DNA of 64,000 bases, from NCBI RefSeq assembly GCF_000409775.1, contig NZ_KE332397.1, forward strand, positions 24,263 to 88,262, written 5' to 3'. Both the position numbers and the translations under genes were made by a program. Shown in pieces: positions 9,998-22,669 of this stretch. The notes beneath the pieces are model-generated. The model made no database searches. It saw only the letters and a program-made list of their open reading frames with translations, and was not told where the DNA came from. How positions within the stretch are numbered: the first letter of the stretch is position 1; each line of letters starts with the position of its first letter. Source of the stretch: Litchfieldella anticariensis FP35 = DSM 16096. GTDB lineage: Bacteria; Pseudomonadota; Gammaproteobacteria; Pseudomonadales; Halomonadaceae.

Positions 9998-10384
9998 ATG
10001 CGTCATCGTAAGAGTGGTCGTCATCTGAATCGTACCAGCTCGCACCGTCAGGCCATGTTCAAGAACATGTGCGTGTCGTTGGTCGAGCACGAAGTCATCA
10101 AGACAACCCTGCCCAAGGCCAAGGAACTGCGTCGCCATATCGAGCCGCTGATCACCCTGGCTAAGCAGGACAGTGTCGCCAACCGTCGTCTGGCCTTCAG
10201 CCGTACCCGTTCAAAGGAAGCGGTTGGCAAGCTCTTTAATGAGCTGGGTCCGCGTTACGTCGAGCGTCCGGGCGGTTACGTCCGTATTCTCAAGTGCGGT
10301 TTCCGCACTGGCGACAACGCGCCCATGGCCTACGTCGAACTGGTCGACCGTCCGGTCGTCGAGGAAGCTGCTGGCGAGGAGTGA
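9998..10384 (+). CDS. rplQ: 50S ribosomal protein L17
   Basis: This 128-residue protein starts [24 protein letters not shown] and carries the L17 signature ([32 protein letters not shown]). It ends in an acidic tail (EEAAGEE). It lies near the exit tunnel and is the last gene of the alpha operon. A strong terminator follows 31 bases after the stop. TTGGTAAGGAATCACAACC provides the ribosome site. Confidence 0.98.
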   Translation: MRHRKSGRHLNRTSSHRQAMFKNMCVSLVEHEVIKTTLPKAKELRRHIEPLITLAKQDSVANRRLAFSRTRSKEAVGKLFNELGPRYVERPGGYVRILKCGFRTGDNAPMAYVELVDRPVVEEAAGEE

Positions 10385-10415
10385 TCCTCGGACAGGTGCT
10401 TCCGACTCGACAAAC

Positions 10416-10447
10416 AAAACCGGCTCCGAAAGGAGCCGGTTTTTTTG
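10416..10447 (+). terminator. Rho-independent terminator of the ribosomal protein cluster
   Basis: AAAACCGGCTCC (10416-10427) pairs perfectly with GGAGCCGGTTTT (10432-10443) around a GAAA tetraloop, and the T run continues to 10446. It lies directly behind rplQ and closes the S10-spc-alpha transcription block. Confidence 0.93.
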
Positions 10448-10452
10448 TGAGC

Positions 10453-10582
10453 TTGAAGAGCGGCGCTGCGCGCCTGGAAGAGTGAAGAGGAAAGACGTCG
10501 CTTCGCGACTTGAAGACGGAAGAAAAAGCGAGACACTGCCTTCCTTCTTCCTTCTTCCTTCTTCCTTCTTCCTTCTTCCTTC
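10453..10582 (+). repeat. Modular hairpin plus heptamer repeat, copy 1
   Basis: Two perfect 5-bp hairpins with 3-nt loops (GGCGC-TGC-GCGCC at 10462-10474 and GTCGC-TTC-GCGAC at 10497-10509) are each followed by a purine-rich linker of the form TKGRAGNNGRAAGAM. The first linker is 22 nt, which equals the 15-nt linker of copy 2 plus a 7-nt insertion. The array ends in six exact TTCCTTC units (10541-10582). The element fills the gap between the rplQ terminator and the end of uvrA. Copy 2 is at 53601-53786. I do not recognise it as a named family. Confidence 0.85.
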
Positions 10583-10586
10583 TTAG

Positions 10587-13457
<2,871 letters not shown>

Positions 13458-13486
13458 TGCCACCTCGTGCCGTAGGCAAAAGGCCA

Positions 13487-13516
13487 ATTATACGGCGTCG
13501 TTCCATGCCACAGCAA
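13487..13516 (-). promoter_or_regulatory. Sigma-70 promoter of uvrA
   Basis: On the minus strand, TTGCTG (13516-13511) and a perfect TATAAT (13492-13487) are separated by 18 bases. Transcription would begin near 13480, about 25 bases before the ATG at 13457. I found no CTGT-N8-ACAG LexA box overlapping it. Confidence 0.6.
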
Positions 13517-13608
13517 AGCGAAGCTGGCTTTCGTGTGGAATGTCTCCTTTCCCTGTGTGGCACCGAGCCGGTAGAATATAGAGTTTCTTCGTTGGACGTC
13601 CTATCCGC

Positions 13609-14997
13609 ATGGTCTCTCGTCTGTTATTACCCACCGAGCGCCGTGCCATCATCGGTCTGGCTGGCCTGTACGCTTCGCGTATGCTGGGGCTGTTCATGGT
13701 GCTGCCGGTATTGGCGCTGTATGCCGAAGGGCTCGCCGGTGCGACTCCGCTGTTGGTGGGGCTAGCCTTGGGGGGCTATGGCCTGACCCAGGCGCTATTG
13801 CAAATTCCTTTCGGCCTGCTGTCCGACCGCATCGGTCGCAAGGTAGTGATCTCTTTTGGGTTGTTGCTGTTTCTGCTCGGTAGTGTAGTGGCCGCTCAGG
13901 CTGACAGCATCGGTGGCGTCATCGCGGGACGCTGCCTGCAAGGCAGTGGCGCAGTGGCAGCGGCAATCATGGCACTGGTTGCTGACCAGACTCGTGAACA
14001 GGTGCGCACTGCCGCGATGGCAACCATCGGCCTGTCGATCGGCGTAGCCTTTGCCGTAGCTATGGTACTGGGGCCGCTACTGGCCTCGTCATTCGGATTG
14101 GCGGGCGTGTTCTGGTTCTCTGCCGGTCTTGCAGCCTTGGGGCTGGTGGTACTGTGGCAACTGGTGCCTAAGGCACCGAAGCGAGTGTCACGTCATCGAG
14201 ATGTGGTCCTGGATCGTCGTCAATTGAAGGCCATGCTGGGGCGCAGTGATCTGCTACGCCTGGATTTTTCGATCTTCGCCCTGCATCTGGTGCTGATGGC
14301 TATCTTTGTCGCCGTGCCTTTCCGTTTGTTGGAGGCAGGGATCGCCGTGGAGCATCATGGCAGTGTTTACCTGGCGATCATGGCATTGGCTTTCGTCGGC
14401 ATGGTGCCATTGGTCATCGTGGCCGAGAAGAAGCGGCGAATGAAGACTGTTTTTCTGGTGGCTGTCGCAAGTATGGCTGTATGCCTGATGGTACTGGGGT
14501 TCGTCAGCACATGGTGGGCATTGGCTGCCTTACTGCTGGGATTCTTTACAGCATTCAATCTGCTCGAGGCGACATTGCCATCCATGATCAGCAAGTTGGC
14601 GCCGGCGGGTGCCAAAGGAACTGCCATGGGGGTTTACTCAACCAGTCAGTTTCTTGGCGCCTTCCTGGGAGGTGTGCTGGGAGGGACGCTGGCACAACAC
14701 TTCGGGAATGATGCGGTATTCTACGGCTGTAGCCTGGTTGCCCTGGTCTGGCTGGTGGCAATCTGGGGCATGCCGACACCGCGTCACTTGGCCAGCGAAG
14801 TGGTGGCGCTCGATGAGGGAACCCATGGCGATGCTTTGGACACCTTGATGGAGCGTTTCGCCGAGGTGGCGGGCGTGGAAGATGTGCTGGTGGTTCCCGA
14901 GGATCGCGTCGTCTATCTGAAGGTGGATCGGCAGCGGCTGGACAGCGACGCCTTGGCACGAATTGCCAGGACACGGCACGATCACAAGGGCGCTTGA
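13609..14997 (+). CDS. yajR: MFS transporter of the YajR type
   Basis: A 462-residue protein with 12 predicted membrane segments. The MFS motif A is seen as [12 protein letters not shown] near residue 70, and [19 protein letters not shown] forms TM4. After TM12 an extra soluble domain of about 65 residues ([27 protein letters not shown] and onward) resembles the ferredoxin-like YAM domain of E. coli YajR. The substrate is unknown. The gene is divergent from uvrA and 58 bases before ssb. In E. coli uvrA and ssb are direct divergent neighbours, so this gene lies between a classical pair. Confidence 0.8.
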   Translation: MVSRLLLPTERRAIIGLAGLYASRMLGLFMVLPVLALYAEGLAGATPLLVGLALGGYGLTQALLQIPFGLLSDRIGRKVVISFGLLLFLLGSVVAAQADSIGGVIAGRCLQGSGAVAAAIMALVADQTREQVRTAAMATIGLSIGVAFAVAMVLGPLLASSFGLAGVFWFSAGLAALGLVVLWQLVPKAPKRVSRHRDVVLDRRQLKAMLGRSDLLRLDFSIFALHLVLMAIFVAVPFRLLEAGIAVEHHGSVYLAIMALAFVGMVPLVIVAEKKRRMKTVFLVAVASMAVCLMVLGFVSTWWALAALLLGFFTAFNLLEATLPSMISKLAPAGAKGTAMGVYSTSQFLGAFLGGVLGGTLAQHFGNDAVFYGCSLVALVWLVAIWGMPTPRHLASEVVALDEGTHGDALDTLMERFAEVAGVEDVLVVPEDRVVYLKVDRQRLDSDALARIARTRHDHKGA

Positions 14998-15055
14998 GGG
15001 CGTCCATACATACTCATACAAGCTTTATTTTGGTAGAGAGCATAAGGAGACCGGC

Positions 15056-15607
15056 ATGGCCCGCGGCGTAAACAAAGTTATCTTGATCGGCAATCTGGGG
15101 CAGGATCCGGAAGTGCGTTTTACGCCCTCCGGTACTGCTGTCGCCAACCTCAACCTGGCGACCACCGACACTTGGACCGACCGTCAGAGTGGCCAGCGCC
15201 AGGAGCGCACCGAATGGCATCGTGTGGTGCTGTTCAACAAGCTGGCGGAAATCGCTCAGCAGTATGTCAAGAAGGGATCGCGACTGTATATCGAAGGTCG
15301 CCTGCAGACTCGTAAGTGGCAGGATCAGAATGGACAAGACCGTTATAGTACTGAGATCGTCGCCAGCGACATGCAAATGCTCGACAGTCGAGGGGCTCAA
15401 GGCAGCGACTTCCCGGCGCAGGGCAACTATCCCCAGCAGGGCAATTATGGCAATGCGCCGCAGTCGGGTAACTATGGCCAACCGCAAGGTGGCCAGTCGG
15501 CTCGTCCCGCTCAGCAACCCCCCGCCCAGAACGGCCAGCAGGGTAACAACTATGGTGCACCGAACCCAGGCAGTTTCGATGACTTCGATGACGAGATTCC
15601 TTTCTGA
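15056..15607 (+). CDS. ssb: Single-stranded DNA-binding protein
   Basis: The ATG at 15056, nine bases after AAGGAG, gives 183 residues beginning [20 protein letters not shown]. The OB fold spans about residues 1-110. A Gly/Gln/Asn/Pro-rich linker with repeats of the [14 protein letters not shown] type follows. The acidic tip DDFDDEIPF is the docking site for repair and replication partners. It coats single-stranded DNA as a tetramer. Longer in-frame starts upstream lack family support. Confidence 0.97.
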   Translation: MARGVNKVILIGNLGQDPEVRFTPSGTAVANLNLATTDTWTDRQSGQRQERTEWHRVVLFNKLAEIAQQYVKKGSRLYIEGRLQTRKWQDQNGQDRYSTEIVASDMQMLDSRGAQGSDFPAQGNYPQQGNYGNAPQSGNYGQPQGGQSARPAQQPPAQNGQQGNNYGAPNPGSFDDFDDEIPF

Positions 15608-15644
15608 TGGTGTTACACATCGTCATTTCATGTAGGGAGCCATC

Positions 15645-16514
15645 GTGAAGTTGCTGATTCTGGATGCTGGGCACTGTCTGAGCCTGGCATTGGCCCGTGA
15701 GGCTAGCCGGCGTAGCGATTCTGAGCTGGTGATCGAAGCAGGGTTGGATCTGGCGCCGAACCGACTCGATGAGATCGCACCGGATGCCTTGGTGATTCCA
15801 CCGCTGACCCAGCCGATCAGTGCCGAGCCTGCGGCGGTGGTTGCCCATGCCGAGGCCGTAGAGGCTTGTCTGACGGCCTGCTATCAGGCACGTATTCCAT
15901 TGGTCTGGTGCGTGTCGGATCAGCTCTATGAAGATGGCTTTGATGAGCCCATCGACGAACATGTGATTCCAGCACCGCGCGACGAAAGCTTGCGGCGTCT
16001 GATCCTGACTGGCGACAGGATTCGTGAGCGGCATCCCCGGCATCTGATCGTGCGTTTAGGCCCGCTATTTGCCTTGGAGGGCGCCGAAGCCTGGTTGAGT
16101 GAGCTGCTCGATAGTTTGATGGCCGGTGATGAAGTGCGCGCTGCCGAGGATATTATCTTTTGTCCTACGTCGGCCGATGCTGCCGCCATGGCTTTATTAG
16201 GGATGTTGCATCAATTGCATTGCGGTGCTGATGCCTGGGGAGCCTATCATCTGGCAGGTACCGAACCAGTTAGTGCCTATACCTTTGCTTCCATGGTGCG
16301 CACACAACTGGCTACTCGTCTGGAAGGGGCGGGTGAGGCAGTTGAACTCGGAACTCTCAAGGCTCTCAAGCATCACCATGGCCACCCGTTACGCCGGGTG
16401 CTCAATTGCCGTCGCGTGTTGGAGGCTTTCGGTGTACATCAGAAACCCTGGCGACTGGAGGTTGGTCGAATGCTGGATGCCTGGTGTCGCGACCGTACCG
16501 AGGAGCCGGCATGA
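15645..16514 (+). CDS. RmlD-like NAD(P)-binding protein, degenerate
   Basis: The product has 289 residues and resembles the dTDP-4-dehydrorhamnose reductase/sugar-nucleotide SDR fold, with a hydrophobic first strand (MKLLILDAG), a VWCVSDQLYEDGF segment in the place of the catalytic region and a C-terminal substrate-like domain. The usual GxxGxxG nucleotide loop is missing (LDAGHCLSLAL instead), and no YxxxK catalytic pair is evident, so it may be a pseudoenzyme. Its stop overlaps the start of the acyltransferase by four bases (ATGA), suggesting a shared function at the membrane. Confidence 0.6.
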   Translation: MKLLILDAGHCLSLALAREASRRSDSELVIEAGLDLAPNRLDEIAPDALVIPPLTQPISAEPAAVVAHAEAVEACLTACYQARIPLVWCVSDQLYEDGFDEPIDEHVIPAPRDESLRRLILTGDRIRERHPRHLIVRLGPLFALEGAEAWLSELLDSLMAGDEVRAAEDIIFCPTSADAAAMALLGMLHQLHCGADAWGAYHLAGTEPVSAYTFASMVRTQLATRLEGAGEAVELGTLKALKHHHGHPLRRVLNCRRVLEAFGVHQKPWRLEVGRMLDAWCRDRTEEPA

Positions 16515-17272
16515 ATCTGGTGCGTAGCCTACTGTTCTATGTAGGATATTTTTTGGCGATGTTGATCTGCGGTGTGCTGTTCCTGCCGGTGGCCCCCCTC
16601 TTGCCGCTCGGTGAACGCTACCGGTTACTCAACCTCTACAACCACTTCATCATCGCCTGGTTTCGCGTTACTTGCGGGGTGCGGTATACGATCCAAGGCC
16701 GTGAGCATCTGCCGGCCGGCCCCTGCGTGATTCTTGCCAACCACCAGTGCGAGTGGGAGACCATTTTCCTGCAGTTACTCAAGCCACCCGTGTGCACGGT
16801 ACTCAAGCGAGAATTATTGAACATTCCTCTGTTCGGCTGGGGGCTGCGCTTGCTCAAGCCAATCGCCCTCGATCGTTCGAAGCCGGCACGTGCCATGAAA
16901 CAGGTGCTGACTCAGGGCAAGGAGCGTTTGGAAGAGGGGTTGTCGGTACTGATTTTTCCCGAGGGCACTCGTGTTGCACCTGGCCAACGTCGACGCTACA
17001 ACAAGAGTGGGGCGGTGATAGCCTGTCGTGCCGGGGTTCCGGTCTTGCCGGTGGCTCACAACGCTGGTGAGCGTTGGCCCGGTCGCCACTGGGTCAAGAA
17101 TGGTGGTTTGTTGAGCGTAGTGGTTGGTGAGCCGATCGCCACTAGCGGGCGTAGTCCTGAAGACGTGTTGGGTGAAGTCGAAGCCTGGATCGAAGCGCGG
17201 CTTGCTGAGATTTCTGAAGTGCCTCGACCGCTACGCGAAGCTGAGCAGACAACTGAGAGGCTGCCGGGTTAG
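16511..17272 (+). CDS. 1-acylglycerol-3-phosphate acyltransferase family protein (PlsC-like)
   Basis: From the ATG at 16511 the product is 253 residues. An N-terminal hydrophobic segment (LLFYVGYFLAMLICGVLF) is followed by the acyltransferase motif NHQCEWET, an HX4E variant of the usual HX4D block, and later by FPEGTR near residue 157. It probably acylates lysophosphatidate or a related lysolipid at the inner membrane. The ATGA overlap with the RmlD-like gene implies translational coupling. A second plsC gene is probable elsewhere, so the exact substrate is open. Confidence 0.8.
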   Translation: MNLVRSLLFYVGYFLAMLICGVLFLPVAPLLPLGERYRLLNLYNHFIIAWFRVTCGVRYTIQGREHLPAGPCVILANHQCEWETIFLQLLKPPVCTVLKRELLNIPLFGWGLRLLKPIALDRSKPARAMKQVLTQGKERLEEGLSVLIFPEGTRVAPGQRRRYNKSGAVIACRAGVPVLPVAHNAGERWPGRHWVKNGGLLSVVVGEPIATSGRSPEDVLGEVEAWIEARLAEISEVPRPLREAEQTTERLPG

Positions 17273-17293
17273 CTATATCGGTAATATGAATGA

Positions 17294-17318
17294 AACGGCG
17301 CCCTATGCAGGCGCCGTT
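17294..17318. terminator. Bidirectional terminator between the acyltransferase gene and fabB
   Basis: AACGGCGCC (17294-17302) pairs perfectly with GGCGCCGTT (17310-17318) around a 7-nt loop. CTTCAT follows on + and TTCATTCAT on -. The convergent genes on both sides suggest it serves both strands, although the T tracts are weak. Confidence 0.6.
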
Positions 17319-17344
17319 CTTCATGGCTGGGCCGGCCGATAGCA

Positions 17345-18562
17345 TTAGCGGCGCTGCTTTTCCAGTACCAGGCAGGCATTGGTGCCACCGAAGCCGAAGC
17401 TGTTGGATAGCACGCGCTGGATACCTGTACCGTCACGTCGCTGAGTGACGATATCGAAGCCTTCGGCCTGATCGTCGAGCATCTCGACATTGGCCGAGGC
17501 GGCGATGAAGTCGTGCTCCAACATCAACAGCGAATAAATGGCTTCCTGCACCCCGGTCGCGCCCAGTGAGTGACCGGTCAGCGACTTGGTGGAACTCATC
17601 GCCGGTGTCTGGCTGCCAAATACCTCACGGATCGCCTTGAGTTCAGCGACATCGCCTACCGGAGTGGAGGTGCCATGAGTGTTGATGTAGTCGATACCAC
17701 CATTGACAGTGGCAAGCGCCTGACGCATGCAGCGCGCGGCGCCTTCGCCTGAAGGAGCGACCATGTCGTAGCCATCGGAAGTGGCTCCGTAGCCGACGAC
17801 TTCGGCATAGATCTTGGCTCCGCGAGCCTTGGCGTGCTCGAGTTCCTCAAGCACCACCATGCCACCGCCGCCGGCGATCACGAAACCATCACGCGCTTTG
17901 TCGTAAGGGCGCGACGCTTTGTCAGGGCTATCGTTGTAACTGGTGGACAGGGCTCCCATGGCATCGAACAGGCAGGAAAGTGTCCAGTGCTCTTCCTCGC
18001 CGCCACCGGCGAAGACTACATCCTGCTTGCCGAGTTGTATCTGCTCCACGGCACTACCTATGCAGTGAGCCGAGGTGGCACAGGCGGAGGAGATCGAATA
18101 ATTCACGCCTTTGATCTTGAAAGGCGTCGCCAGACAGGCAGATACCGTGCTGCCCATGGTGCGAGTCACGCGATAGGGGCCGACACGGCGCAATCCTTTC
18201 TCACGCATTACATCTGCGGCTTCCACCTGATTGGCGCTGGAGGCGCCTCCCGAACCGGCGATCAGGCCGGTGCGCTCATGGGAAACCTGCTCCGGTGTGA
18301 GGCCAGCATCCTCGACTGCCTGGACCATGCTGATATAAGCATAGGCAGCGGCGTCCCCCATAAAGCGGCGCAACTTTCGATCGATCAACGAATCGAGATC
18401 TATATCGACTACACCGGCCACCTGACTGCGGAAGCCGAGCTCGGCATATTCATCCTTGAAGCGGATGCCGGAGCGCCCGGTCTTGAGCGCTTCGAGAACT
18501 TGGTGTTGGTCGTTGCCGAGGCAGGATACGATGCCCAGGCCGGTGACTACCACTCGTCGCAT
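17345..18562 (-). CDS. fabB: Beta-ketoacyl-ACP synthase I
   Basis: The start at 18562 ([16 protein letters not shown]) gives 405 residues, compared with 406 for E. coli FabB. The thiolase-fold active-site Cys161 lies in SSACATSAH. The catalytic histidines appear in [11 protein letters not shown] and [12 protein letters not shown]. FabB condenses malonyl-ACP with acyl-ACP and elongates the cis-3-decenoyl product of FabA, so the pair controls unsaturated fatty acid synthesis. It follows fabA after 13 bases with a GGAGG ribosome site. Confidence 0.97.
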   Translation of the reverse strand: MRRVVVTGLGIVSCLGNDQHQVLEALKTGRSGIRFKDEYAELGFRSQVAGVVDIDLDSLIDRKLRRFMGDAAAYAYISMVQAVEDAGLTPEQVSHERTGLIAGSGGASSANQVEAADVMREKGLRRVGPYRVTRTMGSTVSACLATPFKIKGVNYSISSACATSAHCIGSAVEQIQLGKQDVVFAGGGEEEHWTLSCLFDAMGALSTSYNDSPDKASRPYDKARDGFVIAGGGGMVVLEELEHAKARGAKIYAEVVGYGATSDGYDMVAPSGEGAARCMRQALATVNGGIDYINTHGTSTPVGDVAELKAIREVFGSQTPAMSSTKSLTGHSLGATGVQEAIYSLLMLEHDFIAASANVEMLDDQAEGFDIVTQRRDGTGIQRVLSNSFGFGGTNACLVLEKQRR

Positions 18563-18575
18563 GGGAGCCTCCTGG

Positions 18576-19091
18576 TCAGAAATTCGCAGTGGAGGTAAAC
18601 AGGCCGACCCGCAGGTCTTTGGCCTGGTAAATCTCACGCCCGTCGACGGCCACAGTGCCGTCGGCGATGCCCAGAATCAGGCGCCGGGTGATGATGCGCT
18701 TCACATGGATATGGTAGGTGACCTTCTGAGCTTTGGGCAGAATCTGGCCGGAAAACTTGACCTCACCGCATCCCAACGCACGACCTCGACCCGGATGGCC
18801 GAGCCAGCCCAGATAGAAGCCTACCAATTGCCACATGGCATCCAGGCCCAGGCAACCAGGCATGACGGGGTCGCCAGGAAAGTGGCACTCGAAGAACCAG
18901 AGGTCGGGTTTGATATCGAGTTCGGCGATCAGTTCGCCCTTGCCGTGATCGCCGCCCTCCTCGTGGATACGAGTGATACGGTCGAGCATCAGCATGTTAG
19001 GAGCCGGCAGTTGGGCATTGCCGGGACCGAAGAGTTCGCCTTGGCTGCATGCCAGCAGCTCGTCACGGCTAAAGGAGTGTTGCTTGGTCAC
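18576..19091 (-). CDS. fabA: 3-hydroxydecanoyl-ACP dehydratase/isomerase
   Basis: A GTG at 19091 gives 171 residues, the E. coli length. The catalytic His70 and Asp84 lie in the block [16 protein letters not shown] and [18 protein letters not shown]. The end is the family-typical DLRVGLF tail. It dehydrates 3-hydroxydecanoyl-ACP and isomerises the product to the cis-3 isomer, the branch point for unsaturated fatty acids. The GTG is chosen by family length and alignment. Its ribosome site is weak, and the open frame continues upstream without family similarity. Confidence 0.96.
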   Translation of the reverse strand: MTKQHSFSRDELLACSQGELFGPGNAQLPAPNMLMLDRITRIHEEGGDHGKGELIAELDIKPDLWFFECHFPGDPVMPGCLGLDAMWQLVGFYLGWLGHPGRGRALGCGEVKFSGQILPKAQKVTYHIHVKRIITRRLILGIADGTVAVDGREIYQAKDLRVGLFTSTANF

Positions 19092-19356
19092 TGAGTCGTT
19101 CCGAGAGTCGAAATTTTTGTGCTCCGCATCTGTCGCGGACCCCGTGCATTCTACTGTCAGCCAGCAATGATTGCACACGGGACTTCGGCTGGCCACCAAT
19201 GACCGATAAACCAATGGTCGGCAAGTTGCTGTTCGTGCACCCATTGCTTGCGCAGGGCTCAAGTGCCGGGGCATGATGCCGATAATGTTTCCAATGATGA
19301 CATTGTGTAAATTTGTCGAACAATCAACAGACTTCATACCAAGCCGATGAAACCAC
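19092..19356. other. Divergent intergenic region fabA / GGDEF-EAL gene
   Basis: No gene is seen in these 265 bases. They contain two short inverted repeats, CAATG-ATGA-CATTG (19292-19305) and TTGT-CGA-ACAA (19313-19323). Both lie near the start of the c-di-GMP gene and could be operator half-sites. I could not assign a promoter for either gene with confidence. Confidence 0.4.
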
Positions 19357-21186
19357 ATGTGGCCACCGTTTTCCCTTAATCGCCCACTGATATGGATGGG
19401 GCTCTCCGCACTGGCCGCGATCGGCTGGTTGCCCAGCGTGTGGTTGCGCCTCATGGCATTGGTCTTCGTGGGAGCGGGAGTGGCGGATGCTTGGCGCCAG
19501 ATGCAACATGAGCATCGTCGCCGGCGACTTTCGGAAGAAGCCCTGAAACTCTCCGCCGATGGAGTAGTGATCAGCGATGCCCGCAACCGCATCGTTGCCG
19601 TCAACCCTGCCTTTACCCAAATCACCGGCTATACATTGGAGGAAGTCAAGGGGCAGGATCCCTCGGTGCTATCGTCGGGCCGCCATGACAAGGCATTTTA
19701 CGATCGTTACTGGCAGACCCTGCAAGCCACCGGCTGCTGGGAGGGTGAGATATGGAATCAGCGCAAGCATGGCGACCAGTTCCCCGAGTGGTTGCGGGTG
19801 CAGGCTTGTCCGGACAGCAAGGGGCGATTAAGTCACTACGTCGGGCTGTTTACCGATATTTCACGACACAAGGCGCGTGAGCAGGACTTGCGTCGTATCG
19901 GTTTCGAGGATCCTCTGACCGGGCTACCCAACCGGCGTCGCCTACACGACCTGATGACCTCACGCCTGCGACATTTGCGGGCTGGCGAGGGGCTGGACAT
20001 GGCGCTCATTGACATCGACACCTTCAAAGCCATCAACGATGCCATGGGAGTCGACTGTGGCGATCGCCTGCTGGCACGCTTTGGTCAGCGTCTCGCCGGT
20101 CATGTCGCCGGCGGTGTGGTGGGGCGTCTGGGAGGTGATGAGTTCATGGTGATTCGCACTACCACCTTCGACGACCACGACAAGTGGGTGAGTGGGTTGC
20201 GTGATCATCTCAGTGAGCCCTTCGAGTTGGATGGCCACTCACTGCGCCTCGGGTTGACCATTGGGAGCTGCCGAGCGCCTGAAGATGGCAATGACTCGGG
20301 GGTGTTGTTCCAGCGCCTGGAATCGGCGCTCTATAGTGCCAAGCGACATGGCCGCAATCATGATCAGCGTTTCCGCCCTTCACTGGATGTGGCTGGAGAT
20401 CGTCAGCTTGCCTTGGTCAACGAGTTGCGCACGGCTCTGGCCAAGGGAACCCAGCTCGAACTGCACTACCAGACCCAACACACTCTGGGGAACGGCGCTC
20501 TGGTGGGAATGGAAGCGTTATTGCGTTGGCGCCACCCCGAGCACGGGATGATTTCTCCAGGCGACTTCATTCCGCTTGCCGAACGGCATGGCCTGATGTC
20601 GTCTCTAGGCAGTTGGGTGGTCGAGCGGGCGATTGCCCAACTGGCAAGCTGGCGCATAGCGGGTATGGCCGAGATCCCGGTGTGGGTCAACATATCCGCG
20701 TTGCAGTTGATCCAGGGAGATCTGGAGGCCCGCTTGGCGGCCTGCCTGGCACAGCACCGTGTGCCGGCTCGTCTGCTTGGGCTAGAACTGACCGAATCGG
20801 TGCTGCTTGATGAACGAGCTGGCGATATCTATCCGCGTCTTGAGGCATTGCGGGCCTTGGGCCATCAGATTGCCATTGATGATTTTGGCACTGGCTATTC
20901 CTCGTTGAGCTATCTCAAACGACTGCCGATCGATAAGTTGAAACTCGACCGTGCTTTCGTGCGTGCGTTGCCGGAGGATAGTGCCGACGCCGCCATCGTC
21001 GGTGCAGTATTGACCATGGCGCGTGGTTTGTCTCTGGAGGTGATTGCTGAAGGGGTGGAAACGACGGAGCAACGAAACTTCCTGCTGCATCATGGTTGCC
21101 CCTTGGTGCAAGGGTTCCTGTTCTCGCGTCCGGTACCCGCCGCTGAACTTGAAGCACGGCTACTGAAAGAGCCTCAACCGATCTGA
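19357..21186 (+). CDS. Membrane-anchored PAS-GGDEF-EAL cyclic-di-GMP enzyme
   Basis: The product has 609 residues. The N-terminus has two hydrophobic segments (about 10-45). A PAS domain follows (about 60-170), then GGDEF (about 185-340, motif GGDEF at 259-263) and EAL (about 350-600, motif EAL at 386-388). The EAL catalytic set looks complete: [29 protein letters not shown] and QGFLFSRP. No RxxD inhibitory site precedes GGDEF. Both cyclase and phosphodiesterase activity are possible. The signal sensed by PAS is unknown. It is divergent from fabA. Confidence 0.9.
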   Translation: MWPPFSLNRPLIWMGLSALAAIGWLPSVWLRLMALVFVGAGVADAWRQMQHEHRRRRLSEEALKLSADGVVISDARNRIVAVNPAFTQITGYTLEEVKGQDPSVLSSGRHDKAFYDRYWQTLQATGCWEGEIWNQRKHGDQFPEWLRVQACPDSKGRLSHYVGLFTDISRHKAREQDLRRIGFEDPLTGLPNRRRLHDLMTSRLRHLRAGEGLDMALIDIDTFKAINDAMGVDCGDRLLARFGQRLAGHVAGGVVGRLGGDEFMVIRTTTFDDHDKWVSGLRDHLSEPFELDGHSLRLGLTIGSCRAPEDGNDSGVLFQRLESALYSAKRHGRNHDQRFRPSLDVAGDRQLALVNELRTALAKGTQLELHYQTQHTLGNGALVGMEALLRWRHPEHGMISPGDFIPLAERHGLMSSLGSWVVERAIAQLASWRIAGMAEIPVWVNISALQLIQGDLEARLAACLAQHRVPARLLGLELTESVLLDERAGDIYPRLEALRALGHQIAIDDFGTGYSSLSYLKRLPIDKLKLDRAFVRALPEDSADAAIVGAVLTMARGLSLEVIAEGVETTEQRNFLLHHGCPLVQGFLFSRPVPAAELEARLLKEPQPI

Positions 21187-21230
21187 GTCCGGGCTCGGAG
21201 AGAGGTTAGTCAATAGGTATCTTTTTCAGC

Positions 21231-22643
21231 TCAAGATGGCAGCGACTTGAATGCGTTCAAGGTGCGTTGACGCGCTGCGCGGTGATCGACGATAGGGGCA
21301 GGGTAGGAGACGGTATCGAGCAGATCGCGGGGCGGTGCATGGCGTACCTTGGCCGGAATCTTCGACAACTCGGGGACAAAGTCCGCGATGAACTTTCCCT
21401 CCGGGTCAAAGCGGCGAGACTGGGTGGTGGGGTTGAAGATGCGGAAGTAGGGAGCGGCATCGGTGCCGGTGGACGCTGCCCATTGCCAGCCACCATTGTT
21501 GGCGGCGAATTCACCATCGACCAAGTGATGCAGAAAAAAGGACTCACCGCGTCGCCAGTCGATCAGCAGGTGCTTGGTGAGAAACATGGCTGCCACCATA
21601 CGCAGGCGGTTGTGCATCCAGCCGGTCTGAGTGAGTTGGCGCATGGCGGCATCGACAATCGGATATCCCGTGCGACCTTCGCACCAAGCTCGAAAACTTG
21701 GGTCGTCATCGCGCCAAGGCAGAGCCTCGGTATGCTGCTGGAATGCGTGATAACGGCATACCCGCGGGAAGCCCACTACGATATGTTGGTAGAATTCGCG
21801 CCATATCAACTCATTGCCCCAGGCTACTAAGCCAGGGTGTCCTTCGATCAAGCTCCCCTCGTTCTCGGCGAGTACCGCCTGCAGGCACTGACGATGCGAG
21901 ATCATCCCCAGAGCCAGATAGGGGGACAGTTCACTGGTGCCACGGAGTACAGGGTAATCACGCCGCTCGTGGTAGTGTCTGCTCCGGTAATGCAGAAAAC
22001 GTTTCAACCGCTCTGCCGCACGCCCTTGTCCTGCCGGCCACAGGCATGCATCGACTGGAGACGTGTCGAGCCTGGGCGGCGGTGGCAGTGGATCGGAGAG
22101 GATGGTCAGTCGAGTTTGAGGGCGCGGAGCATCGTGTAGAGCAAGATGGTGCGATTCGAGTTGGCGGTGCCAGGCTTTGGCGAAAGGGGTGAATACACGG
22201 TAGTAGTCGCCTTGGCTGGTGAGCAATTCTCCGGGAGCGAAGGCCACGGCGTCGGTATGGGCCTTAACCTCCAGGTTCGTCTTCTGAAAGGTGCCAAGTA
22301 CCGCCGCATCGCGCTGCCATTCGTTGAGCGGGTATTCGCGGTTGAAATGCAGTCCGCTGGCGCCGTATTCGCGAGCGAGTGCCAGCAATGCGTCGGGAGC
22401 CTCATCGAAACTGTCAATATCACGATGCAGCAGAGGGATATTGAGCTTGGCAAGATCCTCGCGTAGCGCTGTTACTCCGCGTGCCCAAAAGTCCAGTTTG
22501 TTGGCGCCATGGCCATGGTGCTGCCACTGCTTCAGGCTGCGCAAAAAAACGGCGATTACCGGCCCTTGTGCCGCAGCCGCACTCAGGGCGCTATTGTCGT
22601 GGGTGCGCAGGTCACTGCGAAACCATACCAGCTTGGGCGCCAT
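21231..22643 (-). CDS. phrB: Deoxyribodipyrimidine photolyase (class I CPD type)
   Basis: The product is 470 residues with the N-terminal antenna domain (MAPKLVWFRSDLRTHDNSAL) and a C-terminal FAD domain. The FAD domain shows WGNELIWREFYQHI, GRTGYPIVDAAMRQL, TGWMHNRLRMVAAMFL and FAANNGGWQWAASTGTDAAPYFRIFNP, the photolyase FAD-binding blocks. It repairs cyclobutane pyrimidine dimers using blue light. It is the last gene of the leftward cluster cbiX-merR-phr, 26 bases after merR, so light-linked control by that regulator is likely. Confidence 0.95.
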   Translation of the reverse strand: MAPKLVWFRSDLRTHDNSALSAAAAQGPVIAVFLRSLKQWQHHGHGANKLDFWARGVTALREDLAKLNIPLLHRDIDSFDEAPDALLALAREYGASGLHFNREYPLNEWQRDAAVLGTFQKTNLEVKAHTDAVAFAPGELLTSQGDYYRVFTPFAKAWHRQLESHHLALHDAPRPQTRLTILSDPLPPPPRLDTSPVDACLWPAGQGRAAERLKRFLHYRSRHYHERRDYPVLRGTSELSPYLALGMISHRQCLQAVLAENEGSLIEGHPGLVAWGNELIWREFYQHIVVGFPRVCRYHAFQQHTEALPWRDDDPSFRAWCEGRTGYPIVDAAMRQLTQTGWMHNRLRMVAAMFLTKHLLIDWRRGESFFLHHLVDGEFAANNGGWQWAASTGTDAAPYFRIFNPTTQSRRFDPEGKFIADFVPELSKIPAKVRHAPPRDLLDTVSYPAPIVDHRAARQRTLNAFKSLPS

Positions 22644-22669
22644 GCGACCTCCACTTCTCGCCTGGATTC

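Noticed and set aside
8969..10138. Minus-strand open frame of 389 codons opposite rpoA
   Set aside because: Antisense shadow of rpoA and the start of rplQ.
10173..10586. Open frame reading into repeated Phe-Leu-Leu-Pro-Ser
   Set aside because: The end is only a translation of the TTCCTTC heptamers, and the start is inside rplQ in another frame.
14588..15021. Minus-strand open frames opposite the end of yajR
   Set aside because: Low-complexity Arg/Pro-rich translations typical of antisense frames.
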